64,000 nucleotides of DNA from Spirochaetales bacterium (GCA_015075425.1 JABTUL010000001.1:1116001-1180000), one strand, 5' to 3'; positions 15,795 through 24,990 are shown, counted from the stretch's first letter. Made by a program: numbers and translations. Notes: generated by a model from the letters alone, not told the origin.

Positions 15795-16500
15795 ACTGGA
15801 TCTGAGTCAAAAAATTACGCGGGAGGAATACGACCGCGCTTTGCCCGCATTACAGAAAGAATTGCAACTCCTGTCACTACAGTACCATCGCAAAGAGCGT
15901 TCCTGTTTGATTGTATTTGAGGGCATGGATGCGGCCGGCAAAGGCGGTGCCATACGTCGCCTGATCGGTCGACTGTATCCTGGCGTATTTTCTGTGTATC
16001 CCTTTGCCGCTCCTTTGCCAGAAGAGAAGGCCCGTCACTATCTGTGGCGCTTTGCCCGGGTTCTTGAACGCGGTCCGGTCATCCATATTTTTGATCGCAG
16101 TTGGTACGGCCGCGTTCTGGTGGAAAGGGTGGAAGGATTTGCGTCTCAGGCGGAATGGGAAATGGCCTATCGTGAGATTAACAGCTTTGAGAAGTCTTTC
16201 ATTCAGGCGGGGCTCCCGGTCATTAAATTCTGGCTGCACATTGGCCTGGATGAGCAGTTGCAGCGCTTTACAGACCGTGAAGCCAGCCCCCTCAAACAAT
16301 GGAAGCTTACCGCTGAAGACTGGCGCAACCGCGAAAAATGGCCGGCATACAAAATGGCGATTGATGAGATGCTTCTGCGTACGGCGACACCCTTTGCTCC
16401 CTGGCATGTTATCGAGGGGAACGACAAACTTTTTGCCCGCATTAAAATTTTACGGATCGTTACGGAAGAACTGCGTCGGGCTTTGAAATATAAAAAATGA
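15784..16500 (+). CDS. Polyphosphate kinase 2 family, catalytic subunit
   Basis: 238 residues, matching the active C-terminal half of class II PPK2: the opening LDLSQKITREEYD, Walker A GMDAAGKGGAIRRL, Walker B HIFDRSWYGRVLVERVEGF, then KFWLHIGLDEQLQRF and a lid-like segment EDWRNREKW. PPK2 enzymes move phosphate between polyphosphate and nucleotides; the close match to the PAP C-terminal domain suggests AMP as acceptor. The ATG at 15784 lies 11 bases inside the previous gene, so translation is probably coupled. The split falls exactly at the usual domain boundary. The stop overlaps the response-regulator start (ATGA). Confidence 0.88.
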   Translation: MLDELDLSQKITREEYDRALPALQKELQLLSLQYHRKERSCLIVFEGMDAAGKGGAIRRLIGRLYPGVFSVYPFAAPLPEEKARHYLWRFARVLERGPVIHIFDRSWYGRVLVERVEGFASQAEWEMAYREINSFEKSFIQAGLPVIKFWLHIGLDEQLQRFTDREASPLKQWKLTAEDWRNREKWPAYKMAIDEMLLRTATPFAPWHVIEGNDKLFARIKILRIVTEELRRALKYKK

Positions 16501-17294
16501 CCGGACCTTCCGGTCCGCCGATTGTTCTGGTTGATGATGATGTCGATTTTGTGGATGCTCTCGCCGCTGCATTGCCTCCCTGTGATCTTCATGTCTTTTA
16601 CCGAACGGCTCCTGCCCTGCGCTATGTGCGCCGTAACGATCCGGCTCTGATTCTTCTTGACTATGACCTTCCCGGCCCGAGCGGGCTTGCGTTGCTTTCG
16701 CGCATCCGCAGCTATCTTCATCTGCGACATCGGCCCGTGCTATTACTAACCGCTCATCAGAACCGTGAGCTTCTCTACGAAGGGTTCGTTGCCGGCCTGG
16801 ATGACTTCTTGTTCAAACCCGTGGACCTGAGGGAAGTGCGTTTACGTGTAGACCGATTGCTTGCACGAAGTCCCCGGCTTGTGGAGCAATTGCGTGGCCC
16901 GGACAGCCGCAGCGAAGAAGGCGAAAGCATGTATGTTCTGTGTTTTGATCGTCGTGCAATTCCAATGAAGGAGTTCGACTCTTTCCTGCGCCAGGCTCTC
17001 TTGCTTCTGGGAGGGCGATCGCTGAAATCCAGGGCACGTCTGGTTCAGGATATGCTGATGATCATTGCTTCACCCGTGCCGGTGAAGCAATTGCCCGGGC
17101 GGCTACAATCGCTCAAGAGATTCTATGGCGAAATCAAAACGGATGCTTTTAGCAAAACAGAAGAGCACTTTGTGGAAGCATCTCCCCTGCGCCCACTTCG
17201 CCTTCTGGCCTTGCGGAGAGAAGAGGGCCTGGGCCAGGAATTCTTTCAGGCTGTATTCTCGGAGACCGATGAAGAGTTCATAGCCTGTTTGTAA
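16497..17294 (+). CDS. Response regulator with an unrecognised C-terminal domain
   Basis: 265 residues. Residues 6-120 are a complete receiver domain: acidic pocket VLVDDDVD, phosphoacceptor in ILLDYDLPGPSG, a switch Thr in LLLTAH and the Lys in FLFKPVD. The C-terminal ~130 residues (after the REC helix) are not a known DNA-binding, GGDEF or HD-GYP domain. They contain a hydrophobic stretch FLRQALLLLGG and a helical region, so output is probably by protein contact. No kinase gene is adjacent. The start codon overlaps the ppk2 stop by 4 bases, so it is the last gene of the pcnB-ppk2 operon. Confidence 0.82.
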   Translation: MTGPSGPPIVLVDDDVDFVDALAAALPPCDLHVFYRTAPALRYVRRNDPALILLDYDLPGPSGLALLSRIRSYLHLRHRPVLLLTAHQNRELLYEGFVAGLDDFLFKPVDLREVRLRVDRLLARSPRLVEQLRGPDSRSEEGESMYVLCFDRRAIPMKEFDSFLRQALLLLGGRSLKSRARLVQDMLMIIASPVPVKQLPGRLQSLKRFYGEIKTDAFSKTEEHFVEASPLRPLRLLALRREEGLGQEFFQAVFSETDEEFIACL

Positions 17295-17326
17295 TTTGTG
17301 CGGGCACCCTGAATGATAATCCGGGT

Positions 17327-17926
17327 TTAAGAGTACCCATCGCGTGTATTGCCCAGTATCAACTCACTCATCCTTTCCAGTCCGAACATTACTTTCTGCA
17401 TTTTCTGGCATTCGATGATGATATCGTTCAATTCGAGCAGAGTCAGGCGCAATTCAGCCATGTCGTGAATAGGCGTGCGAAAAAAAGAATCGGTCGGATT
17501 TTCATTGTTACCCAGAAGTTCCACGAGTTGCAGACGGGCGAGCGTGAGGATGCGCAGGACCAGTCGGTCATGGGCGCCGGACAGTTCATCAAATCGGGAC
17601 AAGAACTCCAGCATTTCCTTTCTCAGTTCCTGCTCTTCCTCTTGCACTTCAACTCGTTTCGAGAGCTTTTTATAGACTTCAGTGAATCGTTCATAAAACG
17701 TAAGGACTTTATTGCGCTCAATCAGACTGAGTTTGAGCAGACGCATTACGGTTATGTAGTGTCCGGGGATCCCGGGATTTCCGTTCTTGAAGCGATCAAT
17801 CAAATCATCGCAGGGATCGGCCAGAGCTTCAATATGAGTGACCAGCGTGGGAAGCTGGTCTTCGCGAAAACGTAAGGCAAGATTCTGGAGAATCTTTTTG
17901 TATCCGCTTATGATTTCTGAATCCAT
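17327..17926 (-). CDS. Conserved-looking helical protein, function unknown
   Basis: 199 residues, no signal peptide or membrane segment. The composition and heptad pattern (KKLSKRVEVQEEEQELRKEM, about residues 86-105) point to a long helical bundle or coiled coil. No catalytic motif is seen and I recognise no family. It lies 5 bases downstream of the cyclophilin gene on the same strand, so it is likely co-transcribed. It ends convergently with the response regulator 32 bases away. ATG start. Confidence 0.6.
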   Translation of the reverse strand: MDSEIISGYKKILQNLALRFREDQLPTLVTHIEALADPCDDLIDRFKNGNPGIPGHYITVMRLLKLSLIERNKVLTFYERFTEVYKKLSKRVEVQEEEQELRKEMLEFLSRFDELSGAHDRLVLRILTLARLQLVELLGNNENPTDSFFRTPIHDMAELRLTLLELNDIIIECQKMQKVMFGLERMSELILGNTRDGYS

Positions 17927-17931
17927 GCGCT

Positions 17932-18675
17932 TTAGCGCCGGTCGATGATCGATACCTGTTTGATTTTACTGTTTCCATTTCCGGCGGCAATAATAGCATC
18001 AAGAACAGGGTAGGATTTCGCTTCCAGTTGTCCAAAAACCGTGTGCAGACCATCCAGGTGAGGGGTATCGACCTGATTGATGAAGAATTGAGAACCGTTT
18101 GTAGCGGGACCAGCATTGGCCATGGCCAGTGCACCTTTGAGCGCTTTCTTGCTGGGCAGTTCATTCTGATACTTGTAGCCAGCAAGCTCGAGCACCCGCG
18201 CTACGGGCCAATCCAGCATTTTTTCGTATTCTTTGTTAAGTTCGCGCTGCATTTTCTGAAACTGTTCTTCTGAGCCCACGCTGTGCTTTCTTAAGAGATA
18301 CTGCTGCGCCTGTCGGGCGTAGTGGGGAGCTTCGCGCAAAGTGGTTTTGTCCAGACCCAGTGCCGTAGCACTGATTTCATCTTCGAACTGGTAGCCCGGT
18401 CCGCCGCTGCCGGTTCCCTGGGGATCTCCGGTCTGGGCCATGAAGTCCGGAATCACGCGGTGAAACTTGATATCTTTATAAAATCCTTTTTGGGCCAGTC
18501 TGGTAAAATTCTCCACGGTTTTAGGCGCAGCCTGGGGGTAGAGTTCGAGAATCAGATCACCGCGGTCCGTTTCAATGACAGCAAAAAGTCCGCTACGAGT
18601 GGGAACTTCTTTCTGGCAGGAGAAAATGGGTGTGGTTAGAACCACCATGGTTAGAATTTTGAACAAGAATTTCAT
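17932..18675 (-). CDS. Cyclophilin-type peptidyl-prolyl isomerase lipoprotein
   Basis: 247 residues with a signal peptide and lipobox (TTPIFSC, Cys about 20), so it is probably anchored in a membrane and active in the periplasm. The cyclophilin core is plain: TDRGDLILELYPQAAPKTVE, FYKDIKFHRVIPDFMAQTGDP with the catalytic Arg, NAGPATNGSQFFI and HLDGLHTVFGQL. It helps fold exported proteins by turning X-Pro bonds. An insert of about 60 helical residues (YARQAQQYLLRKH to about SKKALKG) separates the two core halves, longer than in minimal cyclophilins. ATG preceded by AAGGAAA; probably first gene of a two-gene unit with the helical protein at 17327-17926. Confidence 0.88.
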   Translation of the reverse strand: MKFLFKILTMVVLTTPIFSCQKEVPTRSGLFAVIETDRGDLILELYPQAAPKTVENFTRLAQKGFYKDIKFHRVIPDFMAQTGDPQGTGSGGPGYQFEDEISATALGLDKTTLREAPHYARQAQQYLLRKHSVGSEEQFQKMQRELNKEYEKMLDWPVARVLELAGYKYQNELPSKKALKGALAMANAGPATNGSQFFINQVDTPHLDGLHTVFGQLEAKSYPVLDAIIAAGNGNSKIKQVSIIDRR

Positions 18676-18703
18676 ATGTCATTTCCTTGATTGTTTGTAA
18701 AAA

Positions 18704-19630
18704 TTAAATGTAGCCAGGCAGTTCTTCATCGGTGAAGATGCGTCCTTTTTTGCGGGAGGTGAGGTAGGGTGGCAGGACCCCGATCTTGCGATCCATATCC
18801 ACCGAATAGTAGTTCAGGCGCAGGTCATGGGAAGCGATTTCTTTTTGTAGCGAGCTCTTTTCCAGCTCATAGAATGCCGGATCCGGGCTGGCCAGGATGA
18901 AAGCGGTGGGCATCATGAAACTGGGGATATTCACTTCTATCTGTCTGGCTCCGGCAAATACGGAGCGCACCGTTGCCAGCAAATCCTGGTGGAACGGCAT
19001 GTGCAGCCACTCCGCCTGGATGGATACGATTCCCCGGTCAGTAAGAGCCTGGCGCAGCAGCAGATAGAATTCTCTGGTGAAGAGCAGTTGCGCGGGGGAA
19101 TCTTCCATGGCCTCATTGATATCCATAATGATTACATCAAAGCTCTCTGTGGCTGCATGCTCTATGTAGTTTCTGCCATCCTGATGCAAGAGAAGCAGCC
19201 GCGGATCACTGAAGGGATCACCATAAACGTCAGAAAGATGCGCGCGACAAGCTGCTACAAGCTCTCCGTCTATATCCACCATGACTGCCTGTTCTACGTC
19301 TCTGTATTTGAGCACTTCGCGCAGAGTGCCCCCTTCAGCCCCTCCAATAATGAGCACGCGTTTGCGGGACGGGGCCCGCAGCATGGCCGGGTGGACGATG
19401 CCTTCGTGGTAGATGAATTCATCGTATTCTGTGGAATTCAGGATGTCATCGAGAAAGAGGGCCCGACCAAACGCCGTGGTCCGAATGCAGAGCGCCTTCT
19501 GGAACTCCGTTTTCATCTCGAAGATGGTTTCTGTGTAGGGGAAGCCGGTTATGATCCCGGATTGCTCAATCTCATAGAAGATCGGGAGCTGGCCCGGGCC
19601 AGGATATTCGGCTTCTTTTTTCAAATTCAA
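18704..19630 (-). CDS. speE: Spermidine synthase
   Basis: About 308 residues. The polyamine aminopropyltransferase core is visible: the substrate-loop region ALFLDDILNSTEYDEFIYHE, the Rossmann motif VLIIGGAEGGTLREVLK (usually GGGDGG; here GGAEGG), the acidic VMVDIDGELV strand, and VIIMDINEAMED, where the family has the catalytic D.TDP. These bind decarboxylated SAM and putrescine. The two substitutions suggest a changed substrate, so spermidine is the family call, not proven. A frame upstream to an ATG at 19738 is open but would overlap argH by 167 bases. I chose the TTG at 19630, with AGGA about 10 bases upstream. Confidence 0.78.
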   Translation of the reverse strand: MNLKKEAEYPGPGQLPIFYEIEQSGIITGFPYTETIFEMKTEFQKALCIRTTAFGRALFLDDILNSTEYDEFIYHEGIVHPAMLRAPSRKRVLIIGGAEGGTLREVLKYRDVEQAVMVDIDGELVAACRAHLSDVYGDPFSDPRLLLLHQDGRNYIEHAATESFDVIIMDINEAMEDSPAQLLFTREFYLLLRQALTDRGIVSIQAEWLHMPFHQDLLATVRSVFAGARQIEVNIPSFMMPTAFILASPDPAFYELEKSSLQKEIASHDLRLNYYSVDMDRKIGVLPPYLTSRKKGRIFTDEELPGYI

Positions 19631-21002
19631 TTCTGGCAAGTCCTGTCTGCATTTCCTGGCAACCCTGCGCTGTTCCGCCTCTGCTAATTTTCTTTTCCGT
19701 ACTGGCTTCCAGGCTGATAGCCCGAAAGTAGAAAGCATCGTTCGTTAAAGCACCGTGGATGGCTGCTCTTTCCTGTGTTTCAAGACCCTGTAAAACTTTG
19801 CCGTTCTTTAGGCAATAAGAAATCAATCGTCCTGTAATGTGATGGGCATCACGAAAGGGAATGCCATGTTCTTTTACCAGGGCATCCGCCAGGTCTGTGG
19901 CGGTAGCAAAGCCGGCTTCCAGGGACTTCTGCATGTTTTCCGGTCGGAATTGTGCCTGCTCAAGTAGGGCACCCAGAGCCTCAATGAGCAGCTCGAGCTG
20001 TTCTGCGGTATCGGTGAGCGGGAAGCGATCTTCCTGGAGATCCCGATTGTAAGTCAGAGGCAACCCTTTTAAGTTGATCAGAAGATTCTGTAAGTGGGAA
20101 ATGAAGCGGCCGCTTTTCCCGCGCACCAGCTCGGCTAAATCGGGATTTTTCTTCTGGGGCATGATACTCGAGCCGGTGGTGAGGCTGTCGGGTAGCTCCA
20201 GAAATTGAAATTCACTGCTCATCCACAGTATCATTTCCTCTGCCAGGCGAGAGGCATTGACGGCAAGCACCGATGCCGCAAAGAGAAATTCCAGAATATG
20301 ATCACGACTGGAAACTGCATCCATGGAGTTTTCGTATAATTCAGAAAAACCTAATTTTTTCTGCACCATCTCCCTGTCTACGGGGTAATTGACGCCGGCC
20401 AGTGCACCGCTGCCCAGCGGCAAGCGATTGGCAGTTTGCATGGCCCGGAAAAAGCGATCGAAGTCACGCAGGAATTTCCAGAAATAGGCCAGCAAATGAT
20501 GGCTCAAACGCACGGGCTGGCCAATTTGCAGGTGGGTGTAGCCGGGCAGGATGGTGGCTCTGTGTTCTTCAGATCTTTTGAGGATCACGGCCAAAAGTCC
20601 CAGAAGACTGTGGCAGGTAAAAACCGATTGGTCGCGCACATACAGATGGGTGTCCAGGGCTATTTGGTCATTGCGCGACCGTGCGGTGTGCAGCTTACGT
20701 CCGGCCTCCCCCGTCAGTTCAATGAGTCGATTCTCCACGTGAGTATGGATATCTTCCAGTTCTGCCCGGAGCGGTAACGTTCCGGCCTCGATCTCTTCTG
20801 CGATTTGCCTGAGTCCGGCCAGGATCGTCTGGCTTTCTTCCTGGCTGAGGACGCCAATCGAATGGAGCATGATGGTATGGGCCCGGGAGCCCAGGATATC
20901 CTGGCGGAAGAGTTTGATATCCAGGTCGATGGACTGTCCCATGCGTACCAGAATGGAGGCGGAGGGACCCGATTGCCGGCCTTTCCAGAGTTGATCTACC
21001 AT
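19572..21002 (-). CDS. argH: Argininosuccinate lyase
   Basis: 476 residues, full length for the fumarase/aspartase superfamily. The opening LWKGRQSGPSASILVRMGQS fits the ArgH N-terminus. HTARSRNDQIALDTHLYVRD is the first conserved block and the superfamily signature GSSIMPQKKNPDLAE carries the catalytic Ser loop. The enzyme splits argininosuccinate to arginine and fumarate in the last step of arginine synthesis. The ATG overlaps the stop of the upstream gene by one base (TAATG), and its end overlaps the spermidine synthase gene. The pairing puts arginine production beside polyamine synthesis, a plausible metabolic link. No argG is in the window. Confidence 0.93.
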   Translation of the reverse strand: MVDQLWKGRQSGPSASILVRMGQSIDLDIKLFRQDILGSRAHTIMLHSIGVLSQEESQTILAGLRQIAEEIEAGTLPLRAELEDIHTHVENRLIELTGEAGRKLHTARSRNDQIALDTHLYVRDQSVFTCHSLLGLLAVILKRSEEHRATILPGYTHLQIGQPVRLSHHLLAYFWKFLRDFDRFFRAMQTANRLPLGSGALAGVNYPVDREMVQKKLGFSELYENSMDAVSSRDHILEFLFAASVLAVNASRLAEEMILWMSSEFQFLELPDSLTTGSSIMPQKKNPDLAELVRGKSGRFISHLQNLLINLKGLPLTYNRDLQEDRFPLTDTAEQLELLIEALGALLEQAQFRPENMQKSLEAGFATATDLADALVKEHGIPFRDAHHITGRLISYCLKNGKVLQGLETQERAAIHGALTNDAFYFRAISLEASTEKKISRGGTAQGCQEMQTGLARIEFEKRSRISWPGPAPDLL

Positions 21003-21823
21003 TAAAGCTCCAGTTCCTTGATCAGGGTGGCCACGGTGTAATGGCCGCTGATGGTTACAGCAAATATACGAAAATCAATGGGCATATTGCGCACAGAAAA
21101 TTGCAGTCTGTTGAGCCGTTCCAGAATCTTCTCTTTATGAACTCCCGGTGATAGCAAAACGAAAGAAAAGGGACTGAGCTCAAAGAGCACATCGCTTTGT
21201 TTTAGATTTCTTTCCAGAATTCTTTTGATTTCTTCAATCATTTCAGCGCTACTGTATTCTCCGGAAGCCGTGAAATAGGGACGCAAATCTTGAATGCGAA
21301 CATGAGACAGGGTGGCAACGGATGTTTGTTGCAGCGCAGAGTCAAGCAGATCACCGATTTTCTGCCAGGTTTCTGTGTACATATCGATAAATCGGTCTTC
21401 CATCAGGGAGGGAGCGTAAAGATAGTAGTTGCTGATGAAAGGGATGAGTTCCTGGGAGAGTATTGCCGAGCAAAGACTTTCAATGGAGGCCGGAACCGTA
21501 GCTTCAAAGGACAGTTCGATGTCTTTGCGGGATTGCTTCATACTTATGCGGGCCGTCTCTATTGCGCCGTCCGGCAGGGGCACACCAAACTCAAACAGAG
21601 GTTCGCTGTGATTTTTTAGCAGCGCATGTATGAAACCACTCTGCAAACAAAAATGGTAAAGAGTATATTCGATAAAAGATTTCAGCCGATCGCTGGCCGC
21701 CATTTCCCGGGCCTGTTTTTGATAGGCCTCTGCGACTGCCGCATGCTCGCGCAGCGTGTGAGCCAGAGCTTCAGCAATGCGACTCTGATTTGCAGCAATC
21801 AAAGGCGAGGGGAAGTCGCTCAT
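21002..21823 (-). CDS. Unknown protein with a degenerate GGDEF-like C-terminus
   Basis: About 273 residues. The N-terminal part is helical with a phytochrome- or GAF-like middle (LFEFGVPLPDGAIETARISM) that I cannot name. The last ~90 residues follow the GGDEF pattern: a helix IKRILERNLKQSDVLFELSPFSFVLLSPG, where the signature is SPFSF, then helix KEKILERL and a strand RIFAVTISG (family: vTvSiG). Without GGDEF it cannot make c-di-GMP. It could be a receptor or scaffold. The ATG at 21823 is preferred over a TTG further upstream at 21880. It is the first gene of the argH-speE unit and divergent from aroA. Confidence 0.55.
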   Translation of the reverse strand: MSDFPSPLIAANQSRIAEALAHTLREHAAVAEAYQKQAREMAASDRLKSFIEYTLYHFCLQSGFIHALLKNHSEPLFEFGVPLPDGAIETARISMKQSRKDIELSFEATVPASIESLCSAILSQELIPFISNYYLYAPSLMEDRFIDMYTETWQKIGDLLDSALQQTSVATLSHVRIQDLRPYFTASGEYSSAEMIEEIKRILERNLKQSDVLFELSPFSFVLLSPGVHKEKILERLNRLQFSVRNMPIDFRIFAVTISGHYTVATLIKELEL

Positions 21824-21906
21824 GTTCTTAAGCGCTCGGGGGGAGGGTCCCTTGCAATCAAAAAAGCCTCGACGGCGCAACCGGGCGTGGCAGCATACTC
21901 CATTCA

Positions 21907-23184
21907 GTGGACAGTCCCCCGGAACTCTTCCTGCCCCGCCAGATATCCTTTCGTGGCTCCGTGCAACTGCCAGGCTCCAAATCTATAGCCAATCGAGCGC
22001 TCCTTCTTTCCGCACTGGCCCAGGGGGATACTCTTCTTTTCCACTTGCCGGATGCCGATGACACCCGGGTACTCCTTCAGGCTCTCACGGTGCTGGGCAT
22101 CGAATGGTCACGGGAGGGGGATGCCCTCTGCGTGCGTGGTTGCGCGGGAGAGCTGCCCCGGCGCGAGGCATTCCTGGATCTTGAAAATGCGGGGACTGCC
22201 TTCCGTCCCCTGGTTGCCATTCTGGCTTTTGCCGGAGGTTACTACACTCTCACGGGCAATGAGCAGATGCAAAGACGTCCTGTGGGCGACTTGACCCGCG
22301 CTCTTTCTGCAGCCGGCCTTGGCTGCTCCGCCCGGGATGGAAATTTTCCCCCCGTTGCCATTGATAGTCCCGGGGCCGGCTCCCGGAAGTTTGCAGTGAA
22401 GGGTGAGGTTTCAAGCCAGTTCATCTCCGCTCTGTTAATGGCTTCCGTGCTGGCATCCGGCACGATCGAAATTCGCACCGTGGGACCCGTGGTCAGCAAA
22501 CCCTACATTGAGTTAACTATCAGTATGCTGGCCGATTTTGGCGTTCGCGTGGAACGTCAGGGTTACGAACTATTCCGGATTGAACCCGGGCAGTTGCGAT
22601 CTCCGGGGAGCTACAGAGTGGAGGGCGATGCTACGGCGGCCACCTACTTTCTGGGGCTCGGAGCTTTTCCTGGAAGCGGGCCCATCCGTATCGGTGGACT
22701 GCGTCCCGATTCAGCGCAGGGTGATCTTTCCTTTACGAAAGTCATTGGAGAAATGGGCGGGAGATGTGCCTTTGAGGACGATTGGCTGGTTGTGCATTCG
22801 CAAAAGCCATTTGCTCCGCTGGATATGGATTTCAATTCCATGCCTGACGCCGCCATGACGGCCGCAGTCCTCTCTGCTTTTGCAGAGGGCAGGAGTCATT
22901 TGCGCGGCCTTGCCAACCTGGAATTAAAAGAATCACGCCGATTGACCAATCTGGCAACAGAGCTCAATCGGCTGGGTGTTCCCGCCAGGGCCGGTGTGGA
23001 CGATCTGACCATTGACGGTGGTGGAGCATTGCACAGCGCCCGGATCGAAACCTACCGGGATCACCGGATGGCCATGGCTTTTTCCCTGGCCTCTTACGGG
23101 ACGGACCTGACCATTCTGGATCCAGGCTGCGTCTCCAAAACCTTTCCGGACTATTTTTCTGTATTTCGCAGTCTGCTGGCATGA
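21907..23184 (+). CDS. aroA: 3-phosphoshikimate 1-carboxyvinyltransferase (EPSP synthase)
   Basis: 425 residues, full length. Conserved blocks seen: LPGSKSIANRALLLSAL, the PEP-site loop ENAGTAFRPL, QMQRRPVGDL, EGDATAATYFLGLGA, the catalytic FNSMPDAAMTAAVLSAFAEG and YRDHRMAMAFSLAS. The enzyme joins PEP and shikimate-3-phosphate in the route to chorismate. The usual NAGT(A/T)(M/A)RP reads NAGTAFRP, which departs from the class I Gly-Thr-Ala-Met motif. Starts at GTG and overlaps the FapA gene by 4 bases (ATGA). Confidence 0.93.
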   Translation: MDSPPELFLPRQISFRGSVQLPGSKSIANRALLLSALAQGDTLLFHLPDADDTRVLLQALTVLGIEWSREGDALCVRGCAGELPRREAFLDLENAGTAFRPLVAILAFAGGYYTLTGNEQMQRRPVGDLTRALSAAGLGCSARDGNFPPVAIDSPGAGSRKFAVKGEVSSQFISALLMASVLASGTIEIRTVGPVVSKPYIELTISMLADFGVRVERQGYELFRIEPGQLRSPGSYRVEGDATAATYFLGLGAFPGSGPIRIGGLRPDSAQGDLSFTKVIGEMGGRCAFEDDWLVVHSQKPFAPLDMDFNSMPDAAMTAAVLSAFAEGRSHLRGLANLELKESRRLTNLATELNRLGVPARAGVDDLTIDGGGALHSARIETYRDHRMAMAFSLASYGTDLTILDPGCVSKTFPDYFSVFRSLLA

Positions 23185-24857
23185 GTTCGCATTCGGAGTT
23201 CTTGCAGCGTCTGGATGCCTCAGATCCCGGACGATTTTCACTCACCGCAGATCAGGGACAGGCAATGCTTACCGTCCATCCACCGGGAGCGCAGGGCAAG
23301 CCCGTCGTTTTAAGCTCCGTCATTGCCCGCCTGGAACTCATGGGTCTTTCTGGCTGGGACAAAGCGCGGATAGCAGAAATCGTTGCCGTCTGCGATGGTC
23401 GACCGCATGCCGTATGTCCCTGGGTAGAGCCCGCGCCCGTTGATGCTCAGGTGCATGTACTGATCGCGGAAGATGCGATGTCTGCGGATATCGAAATCAC
23501 TCCTCCGGCCTTTCAGGGGAAGGAGGCAACTCTGGCTGATCTCCATGTTGCCCTTCAGACGGCCGGTGTGCTGCATGGTATTGAGGAATCCAGTCTGGAC
23601 CGCCTCCTTGCAATGCAAGGGGAAGAGCCCGGGGCCGGGGCCCTGCCGTTACGTTTTAGAAGTGCCGTACGTTTGACTGTTGCCCACGGTACGGCACCCC
23701 GGCCGGGCCAGCCCGCGCAAATCAAACATTCCTTTGACCCGGCCCCCCGCAAAGCACCAGACGCGGACCCGAGCAGTCGGGTCGATTTTCGTAAACTGCA
23801 TGTGATTCAAACCTGTGAGGAAAACACACTCCTGGCGCGGATCTTGCCCGGTCTTTCCGGCGAGATGGGTTTAACGGTAAGAGGTGAGCCCATTACCCTG
23901 AGCGAACCTCATAAAGTAACGCTTCTTGCGGGCCATGGGGCGCGCATGGAAGGCGATTCGCTTTTTGCTGACATTGCCGGCCAGGTGCGCATCAGCGAAC
24001 GCGATGGCCTGACAACCATCAGTGTGGAAGAAATTCTAAAATTAAAGAATGTTGATTTTTCCACCGGTCATATAGATTTTCCGGGCACCGTGCTTGTGGA
24101 AGAGCGCATTCTCGAGGGATTTAAGGTTGAAGCCGGTGGCGATATCATAGCCGGGAAAAGTGTGGGTCAGGTCATTTTAATTTCTGCCGGTGACATCATC
24201 CTTTCCGGTGGAGCTGCCGGAAATGCCATCATCCAGGCCGGGGGGGATATCTATGCCCGCTTTGTGCAGAATTCTACCCTGTCCAGTAAGGGTTCCATTA
24301 TGATTGAGGAAATGGCTATGAACAGCAGGCTAACAGCAGGCGCGGCCATTCTTCTGGAGACGGGCCGCGGCGAACTGATGGGCGGCGAATCGGTTGCCAG
24401 TCAAAGAATTGTATGCCGCAAAGCCGGTTCCAGAGCCGAAACACGCACCGGACTCACGGCGGGAATCAAGCCAGAGGTTATGGAGGAGTTGCTGCGCATG
24501 GAGAATGAGCTGCGTGAAAGCACGGAAACTCTGCGTCGCATCGAGGCGCACCTTCTGCAAATTGAAGAAAGTCAGCGCAAGCACGGAAAATCGGATCAGG
24601 AAACCTATGATAAATTGAAAACCCTGTCGGAACACTATCGAAGTATTCAAGAAAATTTACAGAAGCAGCGGGAACGCATTTACGCAACGCTTGAGCCGGA
24701 TGCCGGGGCTGAAATTATCGTGCTGGAAGCCATCTATCCCGGGGTGGAAATTACTTTTGGTGCCGGGATTCGTCGCTATGTCCAGGAGCGCAAACCGTCT
24801 TTTCTCTATACTCGTTTTGTTCCCGGAGAGGGCAGAGTGATGGTGCTGCATACGTAG
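23181..24857 (+). CDS. FapA (DUF342) family protein, copy 1
   Basis: 558 residues. Central region (about 195-440) shows FapA architecture: a RVDFRKLHVIQTCEENTLLA entry strand, then a right-handed beta-helix of repeated GGDI/IQAGGDIYARF-type turns. A long coiled coil follows (about 435-510, MENELRESTETLRRIEAHL) and a short C-terminal domain ending near the YPGVEITFG strand. FapA-type proteins are cytosolic and in other bacteria link to flagellar polarity or signalling. The N-terminal ~190 residues are poorly conserved. It starts inside aroA (ATGA overlap), so the two are translationally coupled. A second, longer copy is at 51134-53086. Confidence 0.78.
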   Translation: MSSHSEFLQRLDASDPGRFSLTADQGQAMLTVHPPGAQGKPVVLSSVIARLELMGLSGWDKARIAEIVAVCDGRPHAVCPWVEPAPVDAQVHVLIAEDAMSADIEITPPAFQGKEATLADLHVALQTAGVLHGIEESSLDRLLAMQGEEPGAGALPLRFRSAVRLTVAHGTAPRPGQPAQIKHSFDPAPRKAPDADPSSRVDFRKLHVIQTCEENTLLARILPGLSGEMGLTVRGEPITLSEPHKVTLLAGHGARMEGDSLFADIAGQVRISERDGLTTISVEEILKLKNVDFSTGHIDFPGTVLVEERILEGFKVEAGGDIIAGKSVGQVILISAGDIILSGGAAGNAIIQAGGDIYARFVQNSTLSSKGSIMIEEMAMNSRLTAGAAILLETGRGELMGGESVASQRIVCRKAGSRAETRTGLTAGIKPEVMEELLRMENELRESTETLRRIEAHLLQIEESQRKHGKSDQETYDKLKTLSEHYRSIQENLQKQRERIYATLEPDAGAEIIVLEAIYPGVEITFGAGIRRYVQERKPSFLYTRFVPGEGRVMVLHT

Positions 24858-24915
24858 ACTGCGGCTTTGCCGAACACAGGACTGCCAGAGAGATCCTGCA
24901 TTACATTTACCCAAA

Positions 24916-24934
24916 GGCCCCCTGTGAAGGGGCC
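24916..24934 (+). terminator. GC hairpin in the gap after FapA-1
   Basis: GGCCCC (24916-24921) pairs with GGGGCC (24929-24934) over a 7-base loop. The overlapping palindrome AAGGGGCCCCTT (24927-24938) offers an alternative fold. No run of T follows, so if it stops transcription it does so weakly. The rest of the ~130-base gap before the diguanylate cyclase shows no other feature that I can identify. Confidence 0.35.
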
Positions 24935-24990
24935 CCTTGCCCGATAGTTCATTTCCTTGACAGTAGATTCCCGGTATCAATCCTGAACTC

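Noticed and set aside
15057-16500. PPK2 as a single gene with a sequencing frameshift
   Set aside because: The split is at the domain boundary, the second half has its own ATG and a complete start to its domain, and the genes overlap as many coupled pairs here do. Not fully excluded.
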